A DNA stretch of 64,000 bases from Halomarina pelagica (GCF_024228315.1 NZ_CP100454.1:1116001-1180000); one strand, 5' to 3'; counted from the stretch's first letter, positions 51,397 to 60,302 are shown. The notes: generated by a model from the letters alone, not told the origin. Program-made: numbers and translations.

Positions 51397-53031
51397 ATGT
51401 CAGACCGACTCCTCCCCCTCGCGACGGCCGTCCTGCTCGTTCTCGCTGGGTGTTCCGGTGCCGCACCCGGCGGCGACGGCGGCGGTGCGTCCGGAGGTAG
51501 CGCCGTCGGCCTCGCCGTCGGGGGCGCACAGGACGTCAACGACTTCCGGAACAACGTCCACGAGGGCTACCTCCCGCACCCGGGGAGCCTGACCGCCGAA
51601 GGGCTGTTCCACGACTACTACTTCGAGACCGGAGGACGCGAGTCGTGCGAGCGGCTGTTCTGTCCGTCTTACGCCCGTGCGGTGTCGCGCGACCCCCTCT
51701 CGAACGAGACGGAGCGGTACCTCGCCGTCGGATTGAACTCCGGCATCGAGTCGTTCGAGCGCCCGCCGCTGAACCTCGTCGTCGTCCTCGACACGTCGGG
51801 GTCCATGGACGCCGAGATGACCGAGTACTACTACGACAACGGGACGGCGAGCAGCGAGACGCGCTCGAAGCTCGCCGTCGCCCGCGAATCGGTGCTCTCG
51901 CTCACGGCGCACCTCGACGAGGACGACCGCTTCGGTCTCGTCACGTACAGCGACGACGCGCGCGTCGTCCACGAGCTACGGTCCGTCGGCGAGACGAACC
52001 TGGACGGGCTCCGCGACCGCGTCAGCGACGTTCGCGCCGGCGGCGGGACGAACCTCGAGGCCGGGATGCGCGCCGCGGAAGCGATGGTCGCGGACGTCGC
52101 GACCGACGGCGACCGCGAGACGCGCGTCGTCTACGTCACCGACGCGATGCCGAACCTCGGTGAAACGAGCGGCGAGGCGCTCCACAGTCGTCTGAAGGCG
52201 ATGGCCGACGCGGGGGTCTACTCGACGTTCGTCGGCGTCGGCGTGGACTTCAACCCGCGGCTGGTCGAGCGCATCAACGCCGTCCCGGGCGCGAACCACT
52301 ACGTCGTCGAGTCCGCCTCGGCGTTCCGCGAACGGATGGACGAGGGGTTCGACTACATGGTGACGCCGCTCGTGTTCGACCTCACGCTGACGGTCGAATC
52401 GGACGCCTACGACGTCGAGGCGGTCTACGGATCGCCCGACGCCGACCCCGCGACGGGCGAGATGTTGCACGTGCACACGCTGTTTCCCTCGCGCAAGACC
52501 GAGAACGGGACGGAGGGCGGGGTCGTCCTCGTGCGGGTGAACCGGACGGACCCCGAGGCCGATCCGGCGCTCGCGCTGACCGCGTCCTACGAGACGCGCG
52601 ACGGCGAGCGCGAGACGGTCGAGCGGACGGTGTCCTTCGACGGTCTCGCCCCCGGAACGTACGACACGACCGGCGTCCGGAAGGCCGTCGCGCTCGGCCG
52701 CTACGTCGACCTGATGCACAACTGGCTGGCCTACGAGCGCGAGGCCGCGGCCGGCGACCCCGAGGAGCCCGCATCCGGCATCGAGCGCCGAGAGCGGCCG
52801 CTCGGCGAGTGGGAACAGCGATCGACGGCGCTCCGCGTCTCGCCGGTCTACGCGGAGCGCATCGCGGCGTTCCGCGACTACTTCGCCGCCGAGCGCGACG
52901 CCCTCGACGACCCGACGCTCGACCGCGAACTCGACGTGCTCTCGACGCTCCTCGCGGCGGCCGATCCGAGGAACGCTGAGGCGTCGTCGGGCGACGGGGC
53001 CGAGAGCGCCGGCGCGAACGCGACGGCCTGA
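51397..53031 (+). CDS. VWA-domain lipoprotein
   Basis: The 544-residue protein has a lipoprotein signal peptide (LLPLATAVLLVLAGC) whose cysteine near residue 21 would be lipidated. A VWA domain follows with the metal-binding DTSGSMD motif, GGGTNLEAG and VYVTDAMPN, at about 125-310. A C-terminal domain resembles that of YfbK-type VWA proteins. It sits on the outer face of the membrane and probably binds another protein through a divalent metal. The ATG at 51397 is set by the signal peptide. The neighbours give no hint of a partner. Confidence 0.85.
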   Translation: MSDRLLPLATAVLLVLAGCSGAAPGGDGGGASGGSAVGLAVGGAQDVNDFRNNVHEGYLPHPGSLTAEGLFHDYYFETGGRESCERLFCPSYARAVSRDPLSNETERYLAVGLNSGIESFERPPLNLVVVLDTSGSMDAEMTEYYYDNGTASSETRSKLAVARESVLSLTAHLDEDDRFGLVTYSDDARVVHELRSVGETNLDGLRDRVSDVRAGGGTNLEAGMRAAEAMVADVATDGDRETRVVYVTDAMPNLGETSGEALHSRLKAMADAGVYSTFVGVGVDFNPRLVERINAVPGANHYVVESASAFRERMDEGFDYMVTPLVFDLTLTVESDAYDVEAVYGSPDADPATGEMLHVHTLFPSRKTENGTEGGVVLVRVNRTDPEADPALALTASYETRDGERETVERTVSFDGLAPGTYDTTGVRKAVALGRYVDLMHNWLAYEREAAAGDPEEPASGIERRERPLGEWEQRSTALRVSPVYAERIAAFRDYFAAERDALDDPTLDRELDVLSTLLAAADPRNAEASSGDGAESAGANATA

Positions 53032-53063
53032 CCCGACGCCGGGTCGACGGCGCTCGCCCCGTT

Positions 53064-53108
53064 CACCTCACTTCGCCTCACCTCACTTCGCCTCACCTCA
53101 CTTCGCCC
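53064..53108. repeat. Three 15-bp tandem repeats
   Basis: CACCTCACTTCGCCT occurs three times in a row (last base of the third copy changed) between the convergent VWA and deoxyhypusine synthase genes. It is likely slippage in non-coding DNA. Confidence 0.85.
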
Positions 53109-53125
53109 ATCTCTCCCCTCCTCGC

Positions 53126-54157
53126 CTACCCCTCGACTCGTTCGCGAACCCCGGCGACGAGCAGCGGGAGGTAGACCGTCGCGTCGCCGAGGACGGTGAC
53201 GTTGCGGGCGTCCTTCTCGAGTTTGCCCCACGAGCGCGCCTCGTCGAGCGTCGCGCCCGAGAGCCCGCCCGTCGCGGCGGGGTCCATCGTGATCTGGACG
53301 GCGTAGTCGTACGCGCCGGGCGTGACGAGCATCGTCTGGAGGGTGAAGTTCTTCGGGACGCCCCCGCCGACGAGGAGACAGCCCGCGCGCTCGGCCTCGT
53401 AGGCGAGGTCGGTCAGGGGCGTCACGTCGCGGAGCGCGTCGAGCGAGAAGGCGGAGGTCTGGGAGTACATCCACGCCTGCAACCCCAGCACGGAGTCCTG
53501 CACCGCCGGACAGTAGATCGGCACGTCGGACTCGTAGGCGGCGGCCGCGACGCCCGCGTCCTCCTCGACCCCCTCGCGCTCGTTCACCTCGGCGTTCGCC
53601 CGCCCCAGCTCGCGGCAGAGCCGCTCGATGCTCACGGTCCCCTCCTCCGCGAGCGGGGGGAAGACCTCCTCGCGGAGGTGCGACTCGAACGACGCGAAGT
53701 GCTCCTGGGGGAGGTAGACGTTGTAGATGCGATCGACCTCCTCGTCGCGGAGTCGCTCGTCGAACTCGCGTTCGGTCATCCCGGGATCGCCCGCTCCCTC
53801 GTGCGGCCCGGCGCGACCGTGGTGGTGCTTGCCGCCGATCGCCTCGACGGCGTCGTGCGTGAGGTTCGCGCCGGTCGTCACCAGCGCGTCCACGTAGCCG
53901 TCGCGGAGCAGGTCGGAGACGACCCGCCGCATCCCGGTCGGGACCATCGCGCCCGCGAGCGAGAGGAAGACGGTGCAGTCCTCGTCGGCGAACATCTCGC
54001 TCGTCACGTCCACCGCCTCGTGGACCGTCGCCGCGCCGATGCCCGCCCTGCCGTACTGCTCGACGAGGTCGCCCACGGACATGCCCGCGGTGACCCGCGC
54101 GTGACCCAGCGGGTCGTGCCGGAACTCCTCGCGGTCGGAGTCGGAGTGATCGCTCAT
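53126..54157 (-). CDS. dys: Deoxyhypusine synthase
   Basis: The 343-residue NAD-dependent enzyme attaches an aminobutyl-type group to one lysine of aIF5A. The catalytic lysine lies in DEARSWGKLEKDA. The NAD site features VTTGANLTHD, GGGVPKNF and ITMDPAATGGLSGA. An internal His/Gly-rich insertion (GGKHHHGRAGPHEG) interrupts the usual sequence. The ATG at 54157 is chosen because conserved sequence begins soon after. aIF5A and agmatinase lie 2-3 kb away, completing a hypusine set. Confidence 0.92.
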   Translation of the reverse strand: MSDHSDSDREEFRHDPLGHARVTAGMSVGDLVEQYGRAGIGAATVHEAVDVTSEMFADEDCTVFLSLAGAMVPTGMRRVVSDLLRDGYVDALVTTGANLTHDAVEAIGGKHHHGRAGPHEGAGDPGMTEREFDERLRDEEVDRIYNVYLPQEHFASFESHLREEVFPPLAEEGTVSIERLCRELGRANAEVNEREGVEEDAGVAAAAYESDVPIYCPAVQDSVLGLQAWMYSQTSAFSLDALRDVTPLTDLAYEAERAGCLLVGGGVPKNFTLQTMLVTPGAYDYAVQITMDPAATGGLSGATLDEARSWGKLEKDARNVTVLGDATVYLPLLVAGVRERVEG

Positions 54158-54212
54158 TGCCGCCACTCGGCGGGGCGACGATTTGAATACTGGGAAACGA
54201 GGCGACCTCGAC

Positions 54213-54974
54213 CTACAACCCCGTCGGGTGCGGGAGGTAGGTCGTCTCCAGGCCCCACTCCGCACACAGCGCCCGCAACGCTCGCACGCCGAACGTCTCG
54301 GTCGCGTAGTGGCCCGCGAGGAGGACGGTCACCCCCGCCTCGCGCGCCTCGTGGTACACCTGCTGTTTCCCCTCGCCGGTCACGAACGCGTCCGCGCCCG
54401 CCTCGCGCGCCTCGTCGAGCCAGTCCGCGCCGCTCCCGGTGACGATCGCCACCGACTCCACCGCGTCGGGACCGAAGTCCAGTACTCGTGTTCCCGCACT
54501 CCCCTCGAGCGCGTCGAGCGAGTCGCGGATCGATTCGACCGTGCGCGGCCCCTCGAACCGCCCGCGCCGGCCGATCGTGACCGGCCCCAGCGCGCCGAAC
54601 GGCTCTCGGTCCACGAGTCCGAGGTGGTCCGCGAGGCCCGCCGCGTTGCCGAGTTCGGGGTGACCGTCGAGCGGGAGGTGCGAGACGTAGAGCGCCACGT
54701 CCTCCTCGATCAGCGGCGCGAGGCGGCGGTACTCGCGGCCCGTCACGCGGTCGAGCCCGCCCCAGATCAGCCCGTGGTGGGTGACGAGCAGGTCCGCGTC
54801 GGCCGCGACGGCGTCCTCGGCGGTCGCCTCGGCGGCGTCCACCGCGAACGCGACGCGCTCTATCTCGGCCTCGTCGGGACCGACCTGCAACCCGTTCGCG
54901 CTGGCGTCCGCGTCGGCGTACTCGTCGGTCCGCAGGCGGTCGTCGAGGCGCTCGGCGAGCGTCGAGAGCTTCAT
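54213..54974 (-). CDS. Nif3-like dinuclear metal-binding protein
   Basis: The 253-residue protein matches the Nif3/YbgI/GTP cyclohydrolase I type 2-like family. The metal ligands appear in LLVTHHGLIWGG, SHLPLDGHPELGN and LAGHYATETFGV. Members form toroidal hexamers with two metals per subunit; their biological role is unsettled, with DNA-binding and hydrolase functions proposed. The ATG at 54974 has a CTTAGG TATA-like box about 26 bp upstream. It is divergent from a tiny basic gene at 55069. Confidence 0.87.
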   Translation of the reverse strand: MKLSTLAERLDDRLRTDEYADADASANGLQVGPDEAEIERVAFAVDAAEATAEDAVAADADLLVTHHGLIWGGLDRVTGREYRRLAPLIEEDVALYVSHLPLDGHPELGNAAGLADHLGLVDREPFGALGPVTIGRRGRFEGPRTVESIRDSLDALEGSAGTRVLDFGPDAVESVAIVTGSGADWLDEAREAGADAFVTGEGKQQVYHEAREAGVTVLLAGHYATETFGVRALRALCAEWGLETTYLPHPTGL

Positions 54975-55068
54975 GCCGGCGGATCGGTCGCCACGCCTAA
55001 GAAGCCCCCCGCCGTATCGAAGGACACCTGTCACCGAGAGGTGAGAGTCCCGAGGAGGTAGAGTACGC

Positions 55069-55176
55069 ATGGGCAAGTTCAGCAAGGCGCTGCGCGTCTG
55101 GCGACGACTGCCGCGCAGCACGAAACGGCGCATCACGCGCAAGGCACGGCGGGTCGTCCGGCGGGTCAAACCGTAG
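55069..55176 (+). CDS. Very small, strongly basic protein (35 residues)
   Basis: The frame encodes a 35-residue peptide (starting MGKFSKALRVWRRLP) in which nearly half the residues are Lys or Arg, unusual in a haloarchaeon whose proteins are acidic. It has a near-perfect GAGGAGGT ribosome-binding site at 55052-55059, ten bases before the ATG, stronger than that of most genes here. A bulged hairpin (arms GGACACCT/AGGTG...TCC, 55021-55050) precedes it. It could bind RNA, DNA or the ribosome. No family is recognised. It is short enough that chance cannot be excluded. Confidence 0.5.
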   Translation: MGKFSKALRVWRRLPRSTKRRITRKARRVVRRVKP

Positions 55177-55262
55177 ACCGCGCGGCCCGCATCGACCCGC
55201 TTCCGTCGATTCGATTCCTCGCGGTCGGTCCGCGACGGACGACGAGCGGCGCGTCCGTCGAG

Positions 55263-56066
55263 TTAGGCGTCCGCCGCCGCGTGCGCGAACACGAACGCGC
55301 GGAGGAGCTTTCCGGCGAGCGTCGCGGCCTGCCCGTCGTCGCGGTCGTTCACCTCGACGACGTCGAAACCGACGCAGTCGGGAGCGAGCGACCTGACGAT
55401 CCGGTGCATCTCGCGGGGCGTCAGCCCGAACGGTTCCATCGTGCCCGTCCCCGGCGCGTAGGCGGGGTCGGCGGCGTCGACGTCGACGCTTAGGTAGACC
55501 GGCCCCTCGACGTCCGGGGCCCACTCGCCAGCCTCCTCCGGGGGGACGACCGTCACGTCGTCCGCCGCGGCGCGCTCCCACTCGGCCTCGCTGCCGGTCC
55601 GCGCGCCGACGATCACGGCGCGCTCCGCGACGTCGAGCGCGTGGCGGACGACCGTCGAGTGGCTGAGCGGGTTGCCGTCGTACTCGCGGCGCAGGTCCAG
55701 GTGGGCGTCGAGGACGACGACCGTCGCGGGGGCGCAGGCGCGGACGCCCGCGATCGAGACGGTGTGCTCGCCGCCGAGCAGGAGGGGGAGCGCGCCGTCG
55801 TCGCGCACGTCGGCGAGCGTCCCCCCGAGGAAGTCGAGGTACTCGGCGGCGTCGTCCCAGGCGTGGAGGTCGCCCGCGTCGTGGACCCCCAGTTCGGTGA
55901 AGTGCGCCGCTGTCAGGTGGTCGAAGTCGTCGAACGTGCGGGAGAAGGTCCGCACGCGGTCGGGACCGAACCGGGTCCCGGGTTGAAACGACGTGGAGAC
56001 GTCGAGGGGCGCACCGAGGAGGACGTAGTCGGCGTCGTCACGATCGGCGAGCGCCCCGGGGAACAT
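55263..56066 (-). CDS. speB: Agmatinase-family ureohydrolase
   Basis: The 267-residue enzyme has the binuclear manganese site of the arginase/agmatinase family: GGEHTVS, DAHLDLR and SVDVDAADPAYAPGTG. It begins immediately after the aIF5A stop (ATG at 56066, stop at 56069-56067), so the two are co-transcribed. Work in Haloferax volcanii indicates that archaeal deoxyhypusine synthase uses agmatine and that an agmatinase homologue next to aIF5A removes the guanidine part, leaving the deoxyhypusine side chain. The gene order here fits that role better than polyamine synthesis. Confidence 0.9.
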   Translation of the reverse strand: MFPGALADRDDADYVLLGAPLDVSTSFQPGTRFGPDRVRTFSRTFDDFDHLTAAHFTELGVHDAGDLHAWDDAAEYLDFLGGTLADVRDDGALPLLLGGEHTVSIAGVRACAPATVVVLDAHLDLRREYDGNPLSHSTVVRHALDVAERAVIVGARTGSEAEWERAAADDVTVVPPEEAGEWAPDVEGPVYLSVDVDAADPAYAPGTGTMEPFGLTPREMHRIVRSLAPDCVGFDVVEVNDRDDGQAATLAGKLLRAFVFAHAAADA

Positions 56067-56441
56067 CTATACGATCTTGCGCTGGCCTTCGTACTCCAGG
56101 TACTCGATCTCGTCGTTCGAGGACGGGTCGACGCCGTCGGGGACGCGCATCGTGATCGTCTCGTAGGTCTCGAGGTCCATCACCTGCATGTCGTTCCCGT
56201 CGACGTTGATCACCTGCCCCTGCTTGCGATCGATGATGGGCACCCACACCTTGGCGTCGACGGGCTGGGTGAAGTTGCGCTTCTTGCTGTCGAAGACGCC
56301 CTTGCCCTCGACGCGGGCCTTCGCGCTCCCGTGCTTGCCGGGCTTGGCCGTGCTGTAGGCGTTGATGACGCAGGGCGTGTCCTCGATCATGACGTAGCTG
56401 CCCTCCTGCAGGTCGCGAACCTCGGTCTGCTGTTTCGCCAT
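56067..56441 (-). CDS. eif5A: Translation factor aIF5A
   Basis: The 124-residue protein has the N-terminal SH3-like domain with the modification loop [14 protein letters not shown], in which K36 is the lysine converted to (deoxy)hypusine, followed by an OB-fold domain. It helps ribosomes through hard-to-join sequences. The ATG at 56441 is fixed by the conserved [12 protein letters not shown] start. The agmatinase gene follows directly, and deoxyhypusine synthase is 2 kb further along the same strand. Confidence 0.95.
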   Translation of the reverse strand: MAKQQTEVRDLQEGSYVMIEDTPCVINAYSTAKPGKHGSAKARVEGKGVFDSKKRNFTQPVDAKVWVPIIDRKQGQVINVDGNDMQVMDLETYETITMRVPDGVDPSSNDEIEYLEYEGQRKIV

Positions 56442-56683
56442 GGATGCGGCTATCCGGGCTGGCAGTATAAACGGTGCGAATCCAGGTCTTTCTTCGTCGG
56501 GTACGCCCCGCTGAGACGCGCACCGCCGTTCCACCGGCCCCCGGACGAACGCCGCCGGCGCGGACGGAGTGAGCACCCGGCGAACCGTCTCGCTTCTCTC
56601 GCGGATACGCGCCGGTAGTCGTGTCCGCTCCGGTCGATCAGACCGACGACCGAGAGCCTCCGGAGTTCATGCGGTAGGGGACG

Positions 56684-56926
56684 GTTCGAACCACGTTCTC
56701 CGGAGAGGACGTCACCTCCGTGCTCACGACGTTCGGATACGTTCCGAAATCACACCGCGGAAGCCACGTCCGTCTCCGGTACGAGCACCCCGAAACCGGG
56801 GAAGTCCGGCACGTCGACGTCCCGTTGCACGACGAAATCAGGATCGGGACGCTCCACTCCATCGCCGAGCAGTGCGGTGCAAACGACTTTCGCGCCTGGT
56901 GCCGGTGGATCGACGAGAATCGATAA
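56684..56926 (+). pseudogene. hicA: HicA-like mRNA interferase, start region apparently damaged
   Basis: The sequence RGSHVRLRYEHPETGEVRHV, then VPLHDEIRIGTLHSIAEQCG and RAWCRWIDENR, matches haloarchaeal HicA toxins with the active-site histidine in GSHV. The family N terminus (RTTFSGEDVTSVL) is present in frame, but the codon where ATG/GTG is expected is GTT at 56684-56686. A TAG stop lies just upstream at 56675, after an in-frame ATG at 56669. Translation could only begin at GTG 56720, losing the first strand and part of the first helix. No HicB antitoxin gene is recognised upstream. Confidence 0.6.
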
Positions 56927-56945
56927 ACGCGAATCGTAGAGGACG

Positions 56946-58013
56946 CTACGCGTGTCTCTCCAGAAAGTCGTCGAGCCTGGCGAGTCCCTCCTCCAGTTCG
57001 TCGGTCGGGAGGCCGAACCCGATCCGGAAGTAGTCGGGTTGGCCGAAGGCGTCCCCCGGCGCGAGCACGACTGACTCCTCGCGGACGACGCGCTCGCAGA
57101 ACGACCGGCCCGTGGCGAACCCGTCGGGGACGGTGACGAAGCCGTTAACGCCAACCGGGTCGTGCCAGTCGAGGCCGTGGCGTTCGACGAACGCGCGGGT
57201 CAGTTCGCGGTGCTCGCGGGCGAGTTCGCGGTTCTCCGCGAGGAGTTCGTCCCTCGCGTCGAACGCCTGCCGGGCGACGTGCTGACCGATCGCGGACGGC
57301 GAGATGGTCGTGTAGTCCTTCCAGTTCCAGGCCGCGCTCACCACCTCGGGCGGCCCGCAGAGCCAGCCGAAGCGCAGCCCCGCCAGCCCGTAGGCCTTCG
57401 TGACGCTCGTCGTGCTGACGCCGCGCTCGCCCATGCTCGCGACCGGCGGGAGGGGGTCGTCGGCCAGCGGCCGGTACACCTCGTCGCAGAGGAGGTACGC
57501 GCCGGCGTCGGCCGCGAGGTCGTAGAGCGCCCGGATCGTCCCCGCAGAGAGGTAGCGGCCGGTCGGGTTGTTCGGGTTGTTGCACACGAGGAGTGTCGTC
57601 TCCGGACGGATCGCGTCCGCCACGGCGTCGAGGTCGAGGTCCCAGGCGGGCGGTTCGAGGTCGACCGTCGTCACCTCGCCCACCGCGTCGGGGAGCGAGC
57701 GCAGCGACTGGTAGGTCGGCGTGACGACGACGGCGTGCTCGCCCTCGTTCAGCAGCGAGAGGAAGGCGAGCAGGTTCGCCTCTTGCGCGCCGCAGGTGAA
57801 CAGCACGTCGTCCGCCTCGCGGCCGTACTCGGCGGCCACGTCGGCGCGGAACGCGGGGTCGCCGTTCGTCGGGATCACGTAGCCCAGTTCGCCCGGATCG
57901 GTGTCGAACCGCGAGGCGGGGAGGCTCCGGACGCCGCTCTCCGCGAGCATGACGTCCGCCTCGTGTTCGACGCGCGCGAACCACCGCTCCAGCGCGAACG
58001 GCTCGATGTCCAT
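56946..58013 (-). CDS. PLP-dependent class I/II aminotransferase
   Basis: The 355-residue enzyme has the fold type I motifs NNPNNPTGRYLS, YLLCDEVYRPL and the PLP lysine in TSVTKAYGLAGLRFGW. R in FRIGFGLP near the end would bind the substrate carboxylate. The ATG at 58013 is chosen; upstream codons in frame are antisense to the UbiB gene. The substrate amino acid is not deducible. A TATA-like sequence (CATTAGG, rc 58036-58043) is about 27 bp upstream. Confidence 0.87.
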   Translation of the reverse strand: MDIEPFALERWFARVEHEADVMLAESGVRSLPASRFDTDPGELGYVIPTNGDPAFRADVAAEYGREADDVLFTCGAQEANLLAFLSLLNEGEHAVVVTPTYQSLRSLPDAVGEVTTVDLEPPAWDLDLDAVADAIRPETTLLVCNNPNNPTGRYLSAGTIRALYDLAADAGAYLLCDEVYRPLADDPLPPVASMGERGVSTTSVTKAYGLAGLRFGWLCGPPEVVSAAWNWKDYTTISPSAIGQHVARQAFDARDELLAENRELAREHRELTRAFVERHGLDWHDPVGVNGFVTVPDGFATGRSFCERVVREESVVLAPGDAFGQPDYFRIGFGLPTDELEEGLARLDDFLERHA

Positions 58014-58054
58014 GTTCGCGGGGTTCGGCGAGGGACCTAATGGCTGTACGTGGT

Positions 58055-59845
58055 TTAGACTCGGCCCTCGTCCCCGGACCGATCCGCTCCGACCGGCGCG
58101 CTCGTCTCCCCGGAACCGTCCGTTCGGTCGGTTCCGCCGGCGGAATCGGCGGCGGAACTGGCGGCCCCCGCGCTCGTCCCGTCGAGCCCGCTCGCCCCGC
58201 GCTGACGGAGGTTCTGCCGGGTGAACTGCGGTTGCGCGCGGATCCCCTTCGGCGTCCGGAACGATCGGTAGAGGAGGAAGGCGGTGAGGAGCGCGAGCGC
58301 GCCGCCGACCGCGGCACCCTCGTACGCCCCGAGGGAGTAGGTGAGCGCCGTCGAGAGGGTGAGCGCCGCGAGGAGGAGCCCGAGGACGACGCGCCTCGCC
58401 AGCCGATCGACGACCTGGTTCGAGTCCTCGATCCGGGCGCGGACGGCGACGTCGTTTCGCTCGAGTCGGTCGAGCGTCCGCTCCAGTTTCGGGGGCACGC
58501 GAACGATCGACTGGGTGGCCCGGTTGACCTCCTCGACCCGGTCCTCGAGGAACTGCTGGACCCCCGCTTCGAGGTAGCCCCGCTCGCGGAGGTAGCTCGT
58601 CGCCACCTCGATGAAGTCGAACCGCGGGTCGAGGGTGACGCACACCCCCTCGACCACCGTGGCGACGCGCAGCACGAGCGCGAGGTTCGGCGGGAGCCGA
58701 AGCGGAAACTCGTAGATGGTGTCCTCGACCTGGTTGACGATCTGCTGGACGCGGTACTGCTCGATCTGCTCGCCGCGCACGTCCGCGATAGCCAGTTCCA
58801 TCACGCTCCCCATCGTGTCGCGGTCCGCCTCGGGCGAGAGCGTCCCCATCTCGATGAGCGCGTCGAGGATGGCGTCGATGTCCTGGTTGGCGATGCCGAC
58901 GTAGAACTCGACGATCTTGTCCTGGATGTACGGCGGGACGCGCCCGCTCATCCCGAAGTCGTAGAAGACGAGCGTACCGTCGTCCTGCACCGCGAGGTTG
59001 CCGGGGTGGGGGTCGGCGTGGAAGACGCCGTCCTCGACGATCATCTGGAGATAGACCCGCTGGAGGTTCTCCGCGAGGCCCGTCCGGTCCACCCCGAGCG
59101 CGTCGAGGTCGTCGACCTCGGAGATCTTCGTCCCGCCGAGGTACTCCATCGTGAGCACGCGGTCGGTCGACCGCTTCTCGATCACCCTCGGGATGCGGAT
59201 CGTCGGGTTGTCGGTGAAGTTCGCGCGGATCTCCTCGAGCATCCGCGCCTCGCGGGCGTAGTCCATCTCCTCGCGGATCACGACGCCGAACTCGTCGGCG
59301 AGCGTCTCCAGCGAGAACGACTGCGCCTCGCCGACGAACCGCATCAGGAGGGGGAGCGAGAACTTGATGACGCGGAGGTCGGCCTCGACGAGCGACTCGA
59401 TGTTCGGCCGCCTGACCTTCACCGCGACGCGCTCGCCCTCGCAGCGCGCCACGTACACCTGCCCGAGGCTCGCGCCGCTGATCGCGTCGGTGTCGAAGTC
59501 CTCGAAGACCTCCTCCGGAGGGCCGAGTTCCTCCTCGATCACCCGCCGCGCCTCGGGCCACGGCGCGGGCGGGACCTCGTCCTGGAGGGTGGCGAACTCC
59601 TCTACGTACTCCGGCGGGAGGATGTCCGGCCGCGTGGAGAGCAACTGGCCGAGCTTGATGAACGTCGGGCCGAGCGTGAGCATGGACGCGAGCAGCGCTC
59701 GCGCGCGACGGCGGCGCGTCTCCGGCGAGACCTGTCGGGGGGAACCGAACACCAGGAAGCGCCGGCGGTCCCTGGCGTACGCGAGGAGGATGGGCAGGAA
59801 CTGCCACGCGACGACGAAGAATCGCCGGTAGGCGCGGACCGTCAC
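58055..59845 (-). CDS. UbiB/ABC1-family atypical kinase-like protein
   Basis: The 596-residue protein has the family's KxGQ motif in FIKLGQLLSTRPDILP, the alanine-rich loop GASLGQVYVA, AVKVRRPN, and the metal-binding HADPHPGNLAV and YDFGMSGR. Two hydrophobic helices near residues 500-545 (LGLLLAALTLSTALTYSLG and AAVGGALALLTAFLLY) anchor it. The Ser/Ala/Gly/Asp-rich tail is disordered. Members bind ATP and support biosynthesis or distribution of membrane lipids such as quinones; the archaeal role is not settled. Confidence 0.9.
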   Translation of the reverse strand: MTVRAYRRFFVVAWQFLPILLAYARDRRRFLVFGSPRQVSPETRRRRARALLASMLTLGPTFIKLGQLLSTRPDILPPEYVEEFATLQDEVPPAPWPEARRVIEEELGPPEEVFEDFDTDAISGASLGQVYVARCEGERVAVKVRRPNIESLVEADLRVIKFSLPLLMRFVGEAQSFSLETLADEFGVVIREEMDYAREARMLEEIRANFTDNPTIRIPRVIEKRSTDRVLTMEYLGGTKISEVDDLDALGVDRTGLAENLQRVYLQMIVEDGVFHADPHPGNLAVQDDGTLVFYDFGMSGRVPPYIQDKIVEFYVGIANQDIDAILDALIEMGTLSPEADRDTMGSVMELAIADVRGEQIEQYRVQQIVNQVEDTIYEFPLRLPPNLALVLRVATVVEGVCVTLDPRFDFIEVATSYLRERGYLEAGVQQFLEDRVEEVNRATQSIVRVPPKLERTLDRLERNDVAVRARIEDSNQVVDRLARRVVLGLLLAALTLSTALTYSLGAYEGAAVGGALALLTAFLLYRSFRTPKGIRAQPQFTRQNLRQRGASGLDGTSAGAASSAADSAGGTDRTDGSGETSAPVGADRSGDEGRV

Positions 59846-59851
59846 GTCACC

Positions 59852-60208
59852 CTACGCATCGGTTACCGGGATCCGCTCGTCCGGCGCGGTCGACGTCTTC
59901 GGCAGCGTGAGTTCGAGCACCCCGCGCCGCATGGTGGCCTCGGCACCCTTCCCGGTCGCGTCGGGCGGGAGGCGCAGTTCCGCGTCGAGAAAGAGCGAGC
60001 GGTTCTCGCGCAGGTAGCGGAACTCGTCGGGGAGGTCCTTCTCGCGCTGGACCTCGAGCCGTAGCTTCCCGTCGTCGACGCGCGCGTCGACGGTGTCGGC
60101 GGTCGCGCCGGGGAGGTCGACGACGACGAGGTAGGCGTCCTCGGACTCGAGCAGGTCCGCGAACACCGCGTCCGGGAGGTCCCGCAACGCGTCTCGCAGG
60201 GCAGACAT
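59852..60208 (-). CDS. Hsp20/alpha-crystallin-family protein
   Basis: The 118-residue protein has an alpha-crystallin core: YLVVVDLPGATADTVDARVD, RLEVQREK, then a final strand MRRGVLELTLPKTS in which the usual A/I-x-L-x-N-GVL-x-L pattern appears as GVLELTLP. It is a probable small heat-shock chaperone or a related regulator. It ends 6 bp before the UbiB gene on the same strand and is probably its operon partner. It is divergent from the moeA pair. Confidence 0.85.
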   Translation of the reverse strand: MSALRDALRDLPDAVFADLLESEDAYLVVVDLPGATADTVDARVDDGKLRLEVQREKDLPDEFRYLRENRSLFLDAELRLPPDATGKGAEATMRRGVLELTLPKTSTAPDERIPVTDA

Positions 60209-60302
60209 GCCCGAAGATACTCACGCGAGAGCGAAAAACCCCCCGGTCACGGTCGACGGGAGGCGACCGGCGCACCTCCCGTGGACGCGACGATAGCCGA
60301 CG

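Noticed and set aside
56582-56677. HicB antitoxin remnant upstream of the HicA-like gene
   Set aside because: The in-frame peptide before the TAG (ending [10 protein letters not shown]) shows no recognisable HicB motif and could equally be random GC-rich sequence.
58014-59807. Upstream 598-codon extension of the aminotransferase frame
   Set aside because: This part is out of frame within the UbiB gene and rich in Arg/Pro/Gly. The aminotransferase family start is at 58013.
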